NCBI RefSeq assembly: GCF_002198735.1
Contig: NZ_MWLO01000149.1
Coordinates: 30,655-94,654 of the forward strand
Direction: 5' to 3'
From: Ideonella sp. A 288
Lineage (GTDB): Bacteria > Pseudomonadota > Gammaproteobacteria > Burkholderiales > Burkholderiaceae_C
Length of the DNA stretch: 64,000 nucleotides
A program made the translations under genes and the position numbers. Below the pieces are notes generated by a model, which was given only the letters and a program-made list of their open reading frames with translations, was not told the DNA's origin and ran no database searches. This document shows, in pieces, positions 57,185-64,000 of this stretch; position 1 is the stretch's first letter; every line of letters starts with the position of its first letter.

Positions 57185-58669
57185 ATGAAAAACGCCGGCT
57201 TTCTTCTTAAGAGAGTAGAACTGGACTTCGGAGCCAAATCTCCAATTCAAGTCGATCTGATTGGCCCAAATGCCAATCTAAAAAGTACACACATATCTTT
57301 GATCGCAGGAGCGAATGGAACTAGCAAGAGTCGTCTGCTAGCTGCATTTATTGACAGGCTGTGCACCATTGAATCCGGACAAGCACTAGACAAGTACTCT
57401 CGTCGGCTTGCTGGCCAAGGAGCATTGGGTCTGATGTGCACAGGCCTGGAGACCGTTGTCAATGGATCAGAAGGATTGATCCATAAAAACGAGAGTGATT
57501 TGGTTGGCGATATAGGACTCCCCTCACGAGTACTCGCGCTATCGAACTTGGTGATGGACAAATTCCATTTTCCAAGGGACACGCAGTCGGAGGACCCGTT
57601 CTATCACTACCTTGGAGTTAGGCAAGCGACGAATCTGACAACAACCGGCTCTGTTGAGAGATCAGTAGGCGAAGCGGTTTTGCGGATGGCTTCAGATCGA
57701 GAGCGTCTGAACGCCTTTCAGGATTGGTTGAACTTGGTTTTCGGTGGCGGGCGGGAGCTTGCTTTTCTGTTTCCAAGAATCACAAGATCGGAAATTAAAA
57801 AATTTCTAGATAATCCAAGCAAGGAAGAGTATGTTCTGGAGAGGATGAAACGTCGTCTTGGATCTGCAAGAGTGGCGACAGTCAACGAACAACTAGTGTT
57901 GGAATCGACCAAAGAAATTCGTTTGCTATTCGAGTTCCTGTTGACGCATCTAACGGAATACGTCCTTCCAGGCGGTTCCAGTAAGTCCAGGCCGGAAGCT
58001 TTTATAAGAATATCTGCATTGAGTGATGGCGATCGGATTGAATTCACATCGCTTATCAAGAGTTTTTCAACAGCCAGCAGAGCAGGCTTCTCAGCCTGGC
58101 CAGCCCTCTGCATAGAAGGAGCGCCTTGGATTCCATTTGGGCAGCTTAGTTCTGGAGAACAGAACATACTTTCCGTAGGTGCAAAACTCATCGCGCATTC
58201 GCGTGCGGGATGCCTGGTTGTAATAGATGAGCCTGAAGTCAGCCTAAATGTGACATGGCAACAGCAATATACAGAGCTAATTCTCAAATCACTCGCCCAT
58301 GCCCCGGGAAGTCATGTGGTGATTGCGACACATTCACCGCACCTGATTTCGAGCCTGCCCCACGGTACTGCCAGTATTGTACTTGCTGAGCGAGAAGGTG
58401 GAGGTGTAACGTATAAAACGCTTGATGCGGAATTTGAGGGCTGGGGGTCGGAATCAGTTTTATATCAGGTGCTTGGAATTCCATCCGCTTCTAGCTTTCA
58501 CCTTAACAAGGATCTCGCGCTTGTCCTGAGGCACATACAAGAGGGAGGAAGGGACAAGCAACTGATAAGACGGTTTATCGAGAAGATCTCGCGGATCGAC
58601 TACAAGGAAGTGGAACCTCTGGGGCTGGTCGTTTCTGAAATTAGAACCTATCTTGATTCGCTGAAATGA
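57185..58669 (+). CDS. ptuA: Septu-type ATPase (PtuA-like)
   Basis: 494 residues. An ABC/OLD-type ATPase with Walker A GANGTSKS at 42-49 (Ser replaces the usual Gly before Lys), an ABC signature LSSGEQNIL at 321-329, Walker B VVIDEPE with D348-E349, and a switch histidine in ATHSPHL. Together with the HNH gene that overlaps it by four bases this has the two-gene Septu layout, where the ATPase and nuclease form a complex that acts in phage defence. The coding sequence is visibly AT-richer than the BREX genes (codons such as AAA, ATA, AAT), so it was probably acquired separately. The ATG has GGGGG upstream. Confidence 0.83.
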   Translation: MKNAGFLLKRVELDFGAKSPIQVDLIGPNANLKSTHISLIAGANGTSKSRLLAAFIDRLCTIESGQALDKYSRRLAGQGALGLMCTGLETVVNGSEGLIHKNESDLVGDIGLPSRVLALSNLVMDKFHFPRDTQSEDPFYHYLGVRQATNLTTTGSVERSVGEAVLRMASDRERLNAFQDWLNLVFGGGRELAFLFPRITRSEIKKFLDNPSKEEYVLERMKRRLGSARVATVNEQLVLESTKEIRLLFEFLLTHLTEYVLPGGSSKSRPEAFIRISALSDGDRIEFTSLIKSFSTASRAGFSAWPALCIEGAPWIPFGQLSSGEQNILSVGAKLIAHSRAGCLVVIDEPEVSLNVTWQQQYTELILKSLAHAPGSHVVIATHSPHLISSLPHGTASIVLAEREGGGVTYKTLDAEFEGWGSESVLYQVLGIPSASSFHLNKDLALVLRHIQEGGRDKQLIRRFIEKISRIDYKEVEPLGLVVSEIRTYLDSLK

Positions 58670-59295
58670 AGAAGCTAACTGCACCCAATTTTGATTGGCG
58701 GGACATAAAGTCTCTTTCAAAATATGCTAGGACCACAAAGTCAAAGACTCCATGGACGGGCGGAACAAAGCTATCTAAGGCGTTCAAGAAGAAGTTTACG
58801 GAACTGCTGCTTATCGAGCAATCCAAAAGGTGCGCATATTGCGGATGTCGTCTGTTTGAGAAGAGACCCCATCGGGACCACATCGCGCCCAAAGAGAAAT
58901 ATCAGGAGTGGATGTTTTGGCCGGAAAATCTTGTGTTGGCATGCTTTGCCTGCAATACAGACTTAAAGGCGACGTATGATCCTGTGGTCAAGAGATCAAA
59001 ATCGTATAGGCGCAATGAATTTTCAATAGTACATCCATACTTGGATGACCCAGTGCTGCATGTAGACTATCTGGCAGACGGGTTAAATATATTGATTGGT
59101 CCGGTTGGCAACTCTGCAAAGGGGCTGAAGACGATTCAGCTTTTCGATCTGAGCAATCCGGAAAGGGCTAAGCAAAGAGCAAAAGATCTTGTGTTTGATG
59201 ACGATGCGCAACATTTATACGGAAAATTTGAAGCAATGTATTTGGCGGCGACGAACCAGATTCAAAACCAACAGCTAAAGCTGCGCACGAGCTGA
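58666..59295 (+). CDS. ptuB: Septu-type HNH endonuclease (PtuB-like)
   Basis: 209 residues. HNH fold with structural zinc cysteines C56-x-x-C59 and C93-x-x-C96, and the catalytic histidine H72 in HRDHIAPK; the N-x-x-x-C segment is ENLVLACFACN. Downstream a conserved-looking part (HVDYLADGLNILIGPVGNSAKGLKTIQLFDLSNPERAKQR) matches the retron/Septu-type HNH proteins I know. The ATG overlaps the ATPase stop, and composition is equally AT-rich. The ATPase and nuclease are expected to act as one complex; the target is unknown. Confidence 0.85.
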   Translation: MKKLTAPNFDWRDIKSLSKYARTTKSKTPWTGGTKLSKAFKKKFTELLLIEQSKRCAYCGCRLFEKRPHRDHIAPKEKYQEWMFWPENLVLACFACNTDLKATYDPVVKRSKSYRRNEFSIVHPYLDDPVLHVDYLADGLNILIGPVGNSAKGLKTIQLFDLSNPERAKQRAKDLVFDDDAQHLYGKFEAMYLAATNQIQNQQLKLRTS

Positions 59296-59856
59296 AAACT
59301 CACTTAGTTTAAGTTTGAAGCACGATGGCGATCAATCTCTAGAAAGTCGCCCAATGAGAGCCGACTACTCCCATGTCAGCCAGGCCGTTCGGGTGTCGCC
59401 GCGGGCCCTGCTGTGGGCCAAACGCAGCGCGCGTCGTCGGCAATCGGCCGTCGTTGAGCCGTTGGACCATCATTCACGCGATGACCGTGGCAGGGCATTG
59501 CCCTCCACGCCTGCCAGCGCTCTTAGAAGGCCGTTCCGGTCCAGTTGCGCTCGAGCACTTGCCGTGCGGCAGCGAGCGAGCCGCGCCGCAAGCTGGACAG
59601 GGACATGAGCCAGACGGTCGGCAAACCCGCCCTTAACGGGCGCCGATAGATGCGAGGACTTCGAGCGCAATACTCGGAAATTTGGTTGATTTGTGTCCAG
59701 GGGAAATTGAGCGTTCGGACACTGGCGCGGCCTTGGGACTTTGCGCAGGCGCACGTGCAGCGCCTAGGACGGTAAAAGCGATTGGCGGATTTGCCGTGAG
59801 CGTGAAGCGCAGCGCTCGGAACTTTCTACAGCGCCATGCTATCTGGTTGTCGACAA
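59296..59856. other. Gene-free stretch between convergent genes
   Basis: About 560 bases after the HNH gene and before the 3' end of the unknown minus-strand gene. Composition returns to GC-rich after the AT-rich Septu genes. Open frames here lack start signals and recognisable sequence. A short hairpin CGCCC-TTAAC-GGGCG lies at about 59629-59643. It may be decayed mobile-element DNA. Confidence 0.5.
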
Positions 59857-61389
59857 CTAGTCTTCATCAGAGGCAGGCTTCTCAAAGAAGTCGACGGTCC
59901 CAAGCTTGTTGTGCAGTACTTGTTCCAGCTGCTCCACACTGATGACGTGATACTTGCCTAGAGCTGGCAGGTTTCGCTTGTTGGTCGTCATAATATGCAG
60001 CAGGCCAACCTCAATCAAAAGATTTCTGATACCCAACTTGCCATCAACGTATGCCTTTTTTGCATATCCAAGGTGTTCGAGTGTGAGTACCAATTTGATC
60101 GCGAGGCCGTGTACAACATATAGCAAAAGATCCAGCGTGAGTCTTCTATCCTTGAATTTAGTATCGAAAATTGGTTTGACGATCAAGAATTTAGTCGACG
60201 TCCCTGCTCGCCGCTCACCATGCCACGACTGTGCTGCCAGCACCATCTTTCGCTCCTCGTCGGAGTCCACAGGACAGAGAAAGTCCTTCGAAATAACTGG
60301 ATGCGCATAGCCGGCAATCACCTCGATCTCGCCGCAATGATCGAGACCAATCTTCAGCAAAGCCAGAAAGATTGATGACTTCCCCGTTCTACCTTCGCGC
60401 CAGATTCTGACTCTTGGTGGAAGCATGAGCCTCGACGTCGAATCACCCGTGCCGTGAACCAAACATTCACGGCTCATCTCCAAGGTTCGTTTGATACCAG
60501 TCAATGTGACGGCTGCGTCAATTGTCGGTGATTTACCTTCAGGCCAAAAATTGGCTAGCCCGGCAAGCACTTGCTTGGCTTCAGATGCGAAGTCGTCGGC
60601 CCCAAAGAGCCAGGTATCAGACGGGCTAACGCCTTCGGGAAGCTGTGGCCGCCCGAGATCAATTGCAGCCCGTTTCAGGTCAGCCATGTCCTGGCCTGGA
60701 GAGGTGTCTCGGTTCACTACATTCAGTCGGGAACTGTCAAGGGCTGTCAGCAAAATCCGCGATTCGCGCGTATCAGGTCGCGATTTCGGACCACGAGCTC
60801 CACGAGTTGGAGCAACTGCCCTTTTCCTTTTTCCGGCGGGTCCTGCCTTCACTCGCCTGACTCTTCCAATGACCAGATCGCCGGGGCTTGCGCGTTTGCG
60901 GTTCCCTCCGTCGCCTGTTCCAGGTCGCCGAGTGGAATGCCGCTGCTCGCGGCTCGCATCCAACTCGCAGTCGCTGCTGTGTTGGACCTTGGTTGCCTTC
61001 CATTCGATTCCACCACGCCCGTTGTCCACTGCGACGCGGTCGAAATAGCGCCGGAGCACGAGCTCCTCTTGTCTACTTCCCGCCTTGAAGACGATCTGTC
61101 GACAGGCATAGGCACGCGCTGACCGCAGGCCGGAGCAGCAACTCACAGCCAGGAAGCGTTTGGCTGCCTTCTCCTTGTCGAGTATTTCGCCAGCGGCCTC
61201 ACGGACCAAGACCGATCCGTCCCCGCAAAGAAGGCGGTAAACGCTGTCACGATTGATATCGACAAGTTCGCGCAGCGGATATTCGGTACCGGAACCAGGT
61301 CTCTGGACAGTGAAGATCTCGATTCCCAACCCTGCAGATGGATGCCCTGAAACTGAGCCATTGGGCTGCATGTTTGCGTCCGTGGCCAT
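59857..61389 (-). CDS. Unrecognised 510-residue protein, second gene of an unknown pair
   Basis: I do not recognise this protein. Residues 1-130 look folded (TVQRPGSGTEYPLRELVDINRDSVYRLL), 130-215 are basic and probably disordered (RKRASPGDLVIGRVRRVKAGPAGKRKRA), and 230-500 look like a folded alpha/beta domain with SWHGERRAGTSTKFLIV, KFKDRRLTLDLLLYVVHGLAIKL and the end LGKYHVISVEQLEQVL. No signal peptide or membrane helix. RIWREGRTGKSSIF resembles a P-loop but has wrong spacing. It begins three bases after the 239-residue gene, so both share a transcript. Genomic place between a defence module and a recombinase suggests island cargo, either defence or element maintenance. Confidence 0.7.
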   Translation of the reverse strand: MATDANMQPNGSVSGHPSAGLGIEIFTVQRPGSGTEYPLRELVDINRDSVYRLLCGDGSVLVREAAGEILDKEKAAKRFLAVSCCSGLRSARAYACRQIVFKAGSRQEELVLRRYFDRVAVDNGRGGIEWKATKVQHSSDCELDASREQRHSTRRPGTGDGGNRKRASPGDLVIGRVRRVKAGPAGKRKRAVAPTRGARGPKSRPDTRESRILLTALDSSRLNVVNRDTSPGQDMADLKRAAIDLGRPQLPEGVSPSDTWLFGADDFASEAKQVLAGLANFWPEGKSPTIDAAVTLTGIKRTLEMSRECLVHGTGDSTSRLMLPPRVRIWREGRTGKSSIFLALLKIGLDHCGEIEVIAGYAHPVISKDFLCPVDSDEERKMVLAAQSWHGERRAGTSTKFLIVKPIFDTKFKDRRLTLDLLLYVVHGLAIKLVLTLEHLGYAKKAYVDGKLGIRNLLIEVGLLHIMTTNKRNLPALGKYHVISVEQLEQVLHNKLGTVDFFEKPASDED

Positions 61390-61392
61390 CGC

Positions 61393-62112
61393 TCAGACCG
61401 CCGCATTGCGCCAGATGGCGAACGGGTCTTCCGTGCGCAGATGCAGCAGCAGGGCGGCCGTAGTACTGACGGTCTCATCCTTGGTCTCGAGCCAGCTGTG
61501 CAGGTGCTGCAGAAAGCCGGCGAGGTGCTGCGTTGAGGGGCAATTGCGGGCTAGCAGCCGCGTCAATTGCAGCGCCTCCTGCGGTGTACCTCGCGGCGAA
61601 TGTTTGGAGTCGAGATCCTCTGGTTCGGCAAAGGGCCGATGAATGTCGGATTCCAGACCCAGATCGCGTGTAGCGACCATGTACGCCACCAGCCTGCTGA
61701 TCGGCGTCCTCAGATTCAGTTGCAACGGCAGAGCGCAGGTGACGAACTGGATTAGAAGGTCGGGCACCGGCAGTGGCTCATCAGTTTTGGGGTCGGCTAG
61801 GCAGACCAACGATTCGCCGTTCTCGTTCAAGGTGTCGAAGAAGCCCGGCTCGATAGGCCCCCATTCGACCTTGGGGTGAAGAACTCGCAGTACGAGCATT
61901 TCGCCATATCCGGTGATCCTTACGCCTTCAGCGAGCTCGGCAATATCCCTCGCACGCTGGGTCATGGAGAGCAGAACTTTCGGCGTTGGAAGATTGGCGC
62001 GCTCATCCTCCGGTAAGGCGATCCGAAGGCCTTCGTGGATTCCGAAAACGACGGTCGGGCTGAACTCGAACTCAGGCAGGCTGAAGAAACTCACACTATT
62101 GACATCACTCAT
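61393..62112 (-). CDS. Unrecognised 239-residue protein, first gene of an unknown pair
   Basis: Unrecognised, acidic and predicted soluble. It starts MSDVNSVSFFSLPEFEFSPTVVFGIHEGLRIALPEDE, has ISRLVAYMVATRDLGLESD in the middle and ends in helices (LTRLLARNCPSTQHLAGFLQHLHSWLETKDE ... TAALLLHLRTEDPFAIWRN). No known catalytic motif is visible. The ATG at 62112 is preceded by GGAAAT on the coding strand. It lies divergent from the tyrosine recombinase at 62.5 kb and is followed three bases later by the 510-residue gene, which argues for a stoichiometric pair. Confidence 0.72.
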   Translation of the reverse strand: MSDVNSVSFFSLPEFEFSPTVVFGIHEGLRIALPEDERANLPTPKVLLSMTQRARDIAELAEGVRITGYGEMLVLRVLHPKVEWGPIEPGFFDTLNENGESLVCLADPKTDEPLPVPDLLIQFVTCALPLQLNLRTPISRLVAYMVATRDLGLESDIHRPFAEPEDLDSKHSPRGTPQEALQLTRLLARNCPSTQHLAGFLQHLHSWLETKDETVSTTAALLLHLRTEDPFAIWRNAAV

Positions 62113-62478
62113 TGCATTTCCTTGTTTCGCTTCCTCACCGCGAGGTCGCTAAATTCAGTCTGCAATGAGGCAGGGGTGTTTGGGAAGAGGCGTTCCAGCG
62201 CAAGTGTTCGGCCAAAGCGTCAAGGGACTGCCAATTCGGCGTATGTCACTGGCTTGGATTCTCTCCAACTGATTCAGATTTCAGAGTTGGCATCTGTTTC
62301 GTATGGAGGAACTGCATTTGCAGCGATTCTCTGAAAACCTGATCTGTCTCGGATTTCTACGATTCGATGTGCCATTGATTAGAGGAGTAATCAGTGGCAT
62401 TTGAAGATCAGAGATCCTGACGATCTGAATCAGATGGCGTGCGCGAAAAGAAAAGGAAGGGAGAGGTTTACGACTTAG
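62113..62478. other. Divergent promoter region of the unknown pair and the recombinase
   Basis: 366 bases, AT-richer than the genes on either side. It holds the imperfect hairpin at 62370-62399 and several short repeats around GATC and ATCTGA (for example GATCTGAATCAGAT near 62423). The purine-rich stretch near 62449-62466 may serve as ribosome site for the recombinase. No gene was seen. Confidence 0.55.
62370..62399. promoter_or_regulatory. Inverted repeat between divergent genes
   Basis: TGCCATTGATTA and TAATCAGTGGCA flank GAGGAG; 11 of 12 positions pair. The hairpin presents GAGGAG in its loop, an anti-Shine-Dalgarno-like element. It could be an operator for the divergent genes, a recombinase site or a small structured leader. 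Confidence 0.45.
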
Positions 62479-63915
62479 TTGAGAAAAATCTTGCGGCAAG
62501 CTGTGAGCATGATGCGTGCACACAACAAATCCCTTCGCAGTGCGACTGGCAGGGCTCAACTGAGTCTCGAATTCGACGTCGACACCGGCCCGATGGGGCT
62601 CGCTGCTGAGCCGAATGAAGTCGTTGGCAAGACAACTTCAAGCGACGGCGTTGTCGCGGAACTGCCGGCCGTCGACGCGTCACGCCCTTCAAGCGGCAAC
62701 GGCACGCAGTCGCTGAGCGACGGTGCGCGGCTTGACATCGAAGCGGTCCAGCTGTGGATCGACGCTCGATGTCCCAAGGACGCCACGAAAGCACCTTGGT
62801 CCCTGGATCACACACGTCGTCAATATGAGCGCGAGGCTGAACGGTTCCTGCTTTGGATGCGCCAGGAGCGCGGTCGCAGCCTTGCACAGACGACGCTCGC
62901 AGACTGCATCGCCTACCGCGCGTTCTTGGCCGATCCGCAGCCCCGAGATCGCTGGTGCGCGCCACGCGGGACGCCACGGGGTTCGCCCGAATGGCGACCG
63001 TTCGAGGCCGGATTGTCTGCAGCGTCGAGTCGGCAGGCGATGACCGTGCTGCGCGGCCTATTTGAGTTTTTGCGGAACCAAGGACTGTTTCGAGCAAATC
63101 CATGGGCCGCCGTTGCAAAGCCACGAACCAAACAGGTGGATTTTGATGTCAGCCGAAGCTTGTCGCATGTCCAGTGGCAGGCCGTGCAGCAAGTAATGGC
63201 TGAAGTGACCAAAGGATCGGCTGGCCAGGAGAGTCCGCGCCGGCGCCAGATGGTCTGGATGATTCGCCTGCTCTATGCCACCGGCCTTCGATTGGCTGAA
63301 CTGGTTTCGGCGCGCACATCGGACTTGCGTTGGTTTGAGTTCGACAAACCGATCTCCGGGCCTGACGACTCAGCCGCTGCCCGCGCAGGTGGGTGGTGCT
63401 TGTCGGTCATTGGAAAAGGCGGTGCGCGTCGCCGCGTTCCTGTGCCGTCGGAGCTCGTTGTGGAGTTGAACGAACTCCTTGCGATCAGTGGACCCGCTGC
63501 CGAGACGTCGGCGAGTTGTCGCGAGGCACAGCGTCCACTGCTGGTCCAGTGGCGCAGGGACGCTGGCTGCCGATGGCAGGCCGACGGGTCACTGGGTGCG
63601 CAGGGGGTGTACCTGCAAGTGCGGCGATTCATGTTGGTGGTTGCAGCCGCACTCAGGCGTGCCCATCGGCACGAGGACGCGCTGGCGCTGGAGCGGGTCA
63701 GCACCCACTGGCTTCGGCACACCCACGCAACCCATTCAGTGGCGGCCGGCGTGCCACTCGACGTAGTCCGTTGCGCGCTCGGGCACTCCTCACTGAGCAT
63801 AACCACGGGATACACGGCGCCGGAACTTGAACGCCGGGTTCGGACGACGCAGAGACTTTTCTTCGGCTCACAACGACAGACGGAGCTGAAAACTGATCCT
63901 CAAAAGCCGGAATGA
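62479..63915 (+). CDS. Tyrosine recombinase
   Basis: 478 residues if the TTG at 62479 is used; ATG codons at 62509 and 62512 are alternatives, and GGAAGGGAGAGG lies 12 bases before the TTG. A hydrophilic N-terminal 80 residues precede a core-binding domain (HTRRQYEREAERFLLWMRQERG) and a catalytic domain with R271 (ATGLRLAELV), a lysine in IGKGGARRRVP, H410-x-x-R413 (HWLRHTHATH), H in LGHSSLSITTGY and Y445. All catalytic residues are kept. It is longer than XerC/XerD and resembles recombinases of integrative elements that occur in sets of two or three; what follows is cut by an insertion element and the window edge. Distinct in sequence from the tRNA-linked integrase. Confidence 0.92.
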   Translation: MRKILRQAVSMMRAHNKSLRSATGRAQLSLEFDVDTGPMGLAAEPNEVVGKTTSSDGVVAELPAVDASRPSSGNGTQSLSDGARLDIEAVQLWIDARCPKDATKAPWSLDHTRRQYEREAERFLLWMRQERGRSLAQTTLADCIAYRAFLADPQPRDRWCAPRGTPRGSPEWRPFEAGLSAASSRQAMTVLRGLFEFLRNQGLFRANPWAAVAKPRTKQVDFDVSRSLSHVQWQAVQQVMAEVTKGSAGQESPRRRQMVWMIRLLYATGLRLAELVSARTSDLRWFEFDKPISGPDDSAAARAGGWCLSVIGKGGARRRVPVPSELVVELNELLAISGPAAETSASCREAQRPLLVQWRRDAGCRWQADGSLGAQGVYLQVRRFMLVVAAALRRAHRHEDALALERVSTHWLRHTHATHSVAAGVPLDVVRCALGHSSLSITTGYTAPELERRVRTTQRLFFGSQRQTELKTDPQKPE

Positions 63916-63931
63916 GCGCGAAGCTGTTGGC

Positions 63932-64000
63932 GCCGACTGAAATTTGACCCACTTACGAGGATCGTGCCGACGGAAATTTGACCCAGGTGTTCAACCTACC
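63932..64000. mobile_element. Left end of a probable IS21-family insertion sequence
   Basis: Two 20-base repeats, 63932-63951 and 63966-63985, differ at one position (GCCGACTGAAA against GCCGACGGAAA, both continuing ATTTGACCCA). Multiple end repeats of this type just outside istA are typical of IS21-family elements. The transposase genes would lie beyond the right edge, so family assignment rests on the ends alone. The element begins about 15 bases after the recombinase stop. Confidence 0.6.

Noticed and set aside
59315..59608. Possible 97-residue gene after the HNH endonuclease
   Set aside because: No ribosome site, arginine- and serine-rich shadow-like sequence, no recognisable motif.
60380..60420. 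P-loop-like GRTGKSS in the 510-residue unknown protein
   Set aside because: The first glycine is too close to the lysine for GxxxxGK(S/T), and no Walker B was seen.
35017..64000. Second tRNA-Arg attachment site
   Set aside because: No stretch resembling the tRNA 3' end was found by eye; a weak, diverged copy cannot be excluded.

Overview
The window looks like a chromosomal segment of a high-GC betaproteobacterium, most likely order Burkholderiales near the Leptothrix/Rubrivivax/Ideonella group. That placement is inferred from codon use, the argH - algZ/algR-like - ppc - hemC-hemD-hemX-hemY order and the MSHA-type pilus locus; no database was searched.

Region 1 (1-4.5 kb): two response regulators on the minus strand (one cut by the window edge, one with an HD-GYP c-di-GMP phosphodiesterase domain), then dinB (DNA polymerase IV). 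A 153-base copy of the dinB 3' end lies about 1.4 kb away, and an unrecognised 330-residue gene sits between the two copies. Region 2 (4.6-8.1 kb): a plus-strand cassette of two DUF5666 lipoproteins flanking a DUF6502 protein. Region 3 (8.1-22.8 kb): a tightly packed minus-strand MSHA-type IV pilus operon, mshI to mshP, with mshQ placed between mshA and mshC and no recognisable mshM, mshN or mshF. Region 4 (22.9-34.9 kb): core metabolism and signalling: argH, a LytS/LytTR two-component pair, an anchored unknown protein, ppc, and the haem cluster hemC, hemD, hemX, hemY.

Region 5 (34.9-64 kb) is an accessory island starting at a tRNA-Arg(ACG) gene with a tyrosine integrase and an excisionase-like gene at its 3' end. 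It carries a complete type 2 BREX (Pgl) phage-defence operon: a small Xre regulator, pglW, pglX, a Fic-domain gene, pglY, pglZ, brxD and the helicase brxHI, with start/stop overlaps at most junctions. Next comes an AT-richer two-gene ATPase + HNH module of the Septu (PtuA/PtuB) type. A convergent pair of unrecognised genes (510 and 239 residues), a second tyrosine recombinase and the terminal repeats of what looks like an IS21-family element follow at the right edge. The second attachment site of the tRNA-linked island was not found, so the island probably runs past the window.

The parts most worth pursuing are the Fic gene inside the BREX-2 operon, the two-kinase structure of PglW, the Septu-like pair with an altered Walker A, the unknown pair at 59.9-62.1 kb, and the accessory gene flanked by duplicated dinB ends.
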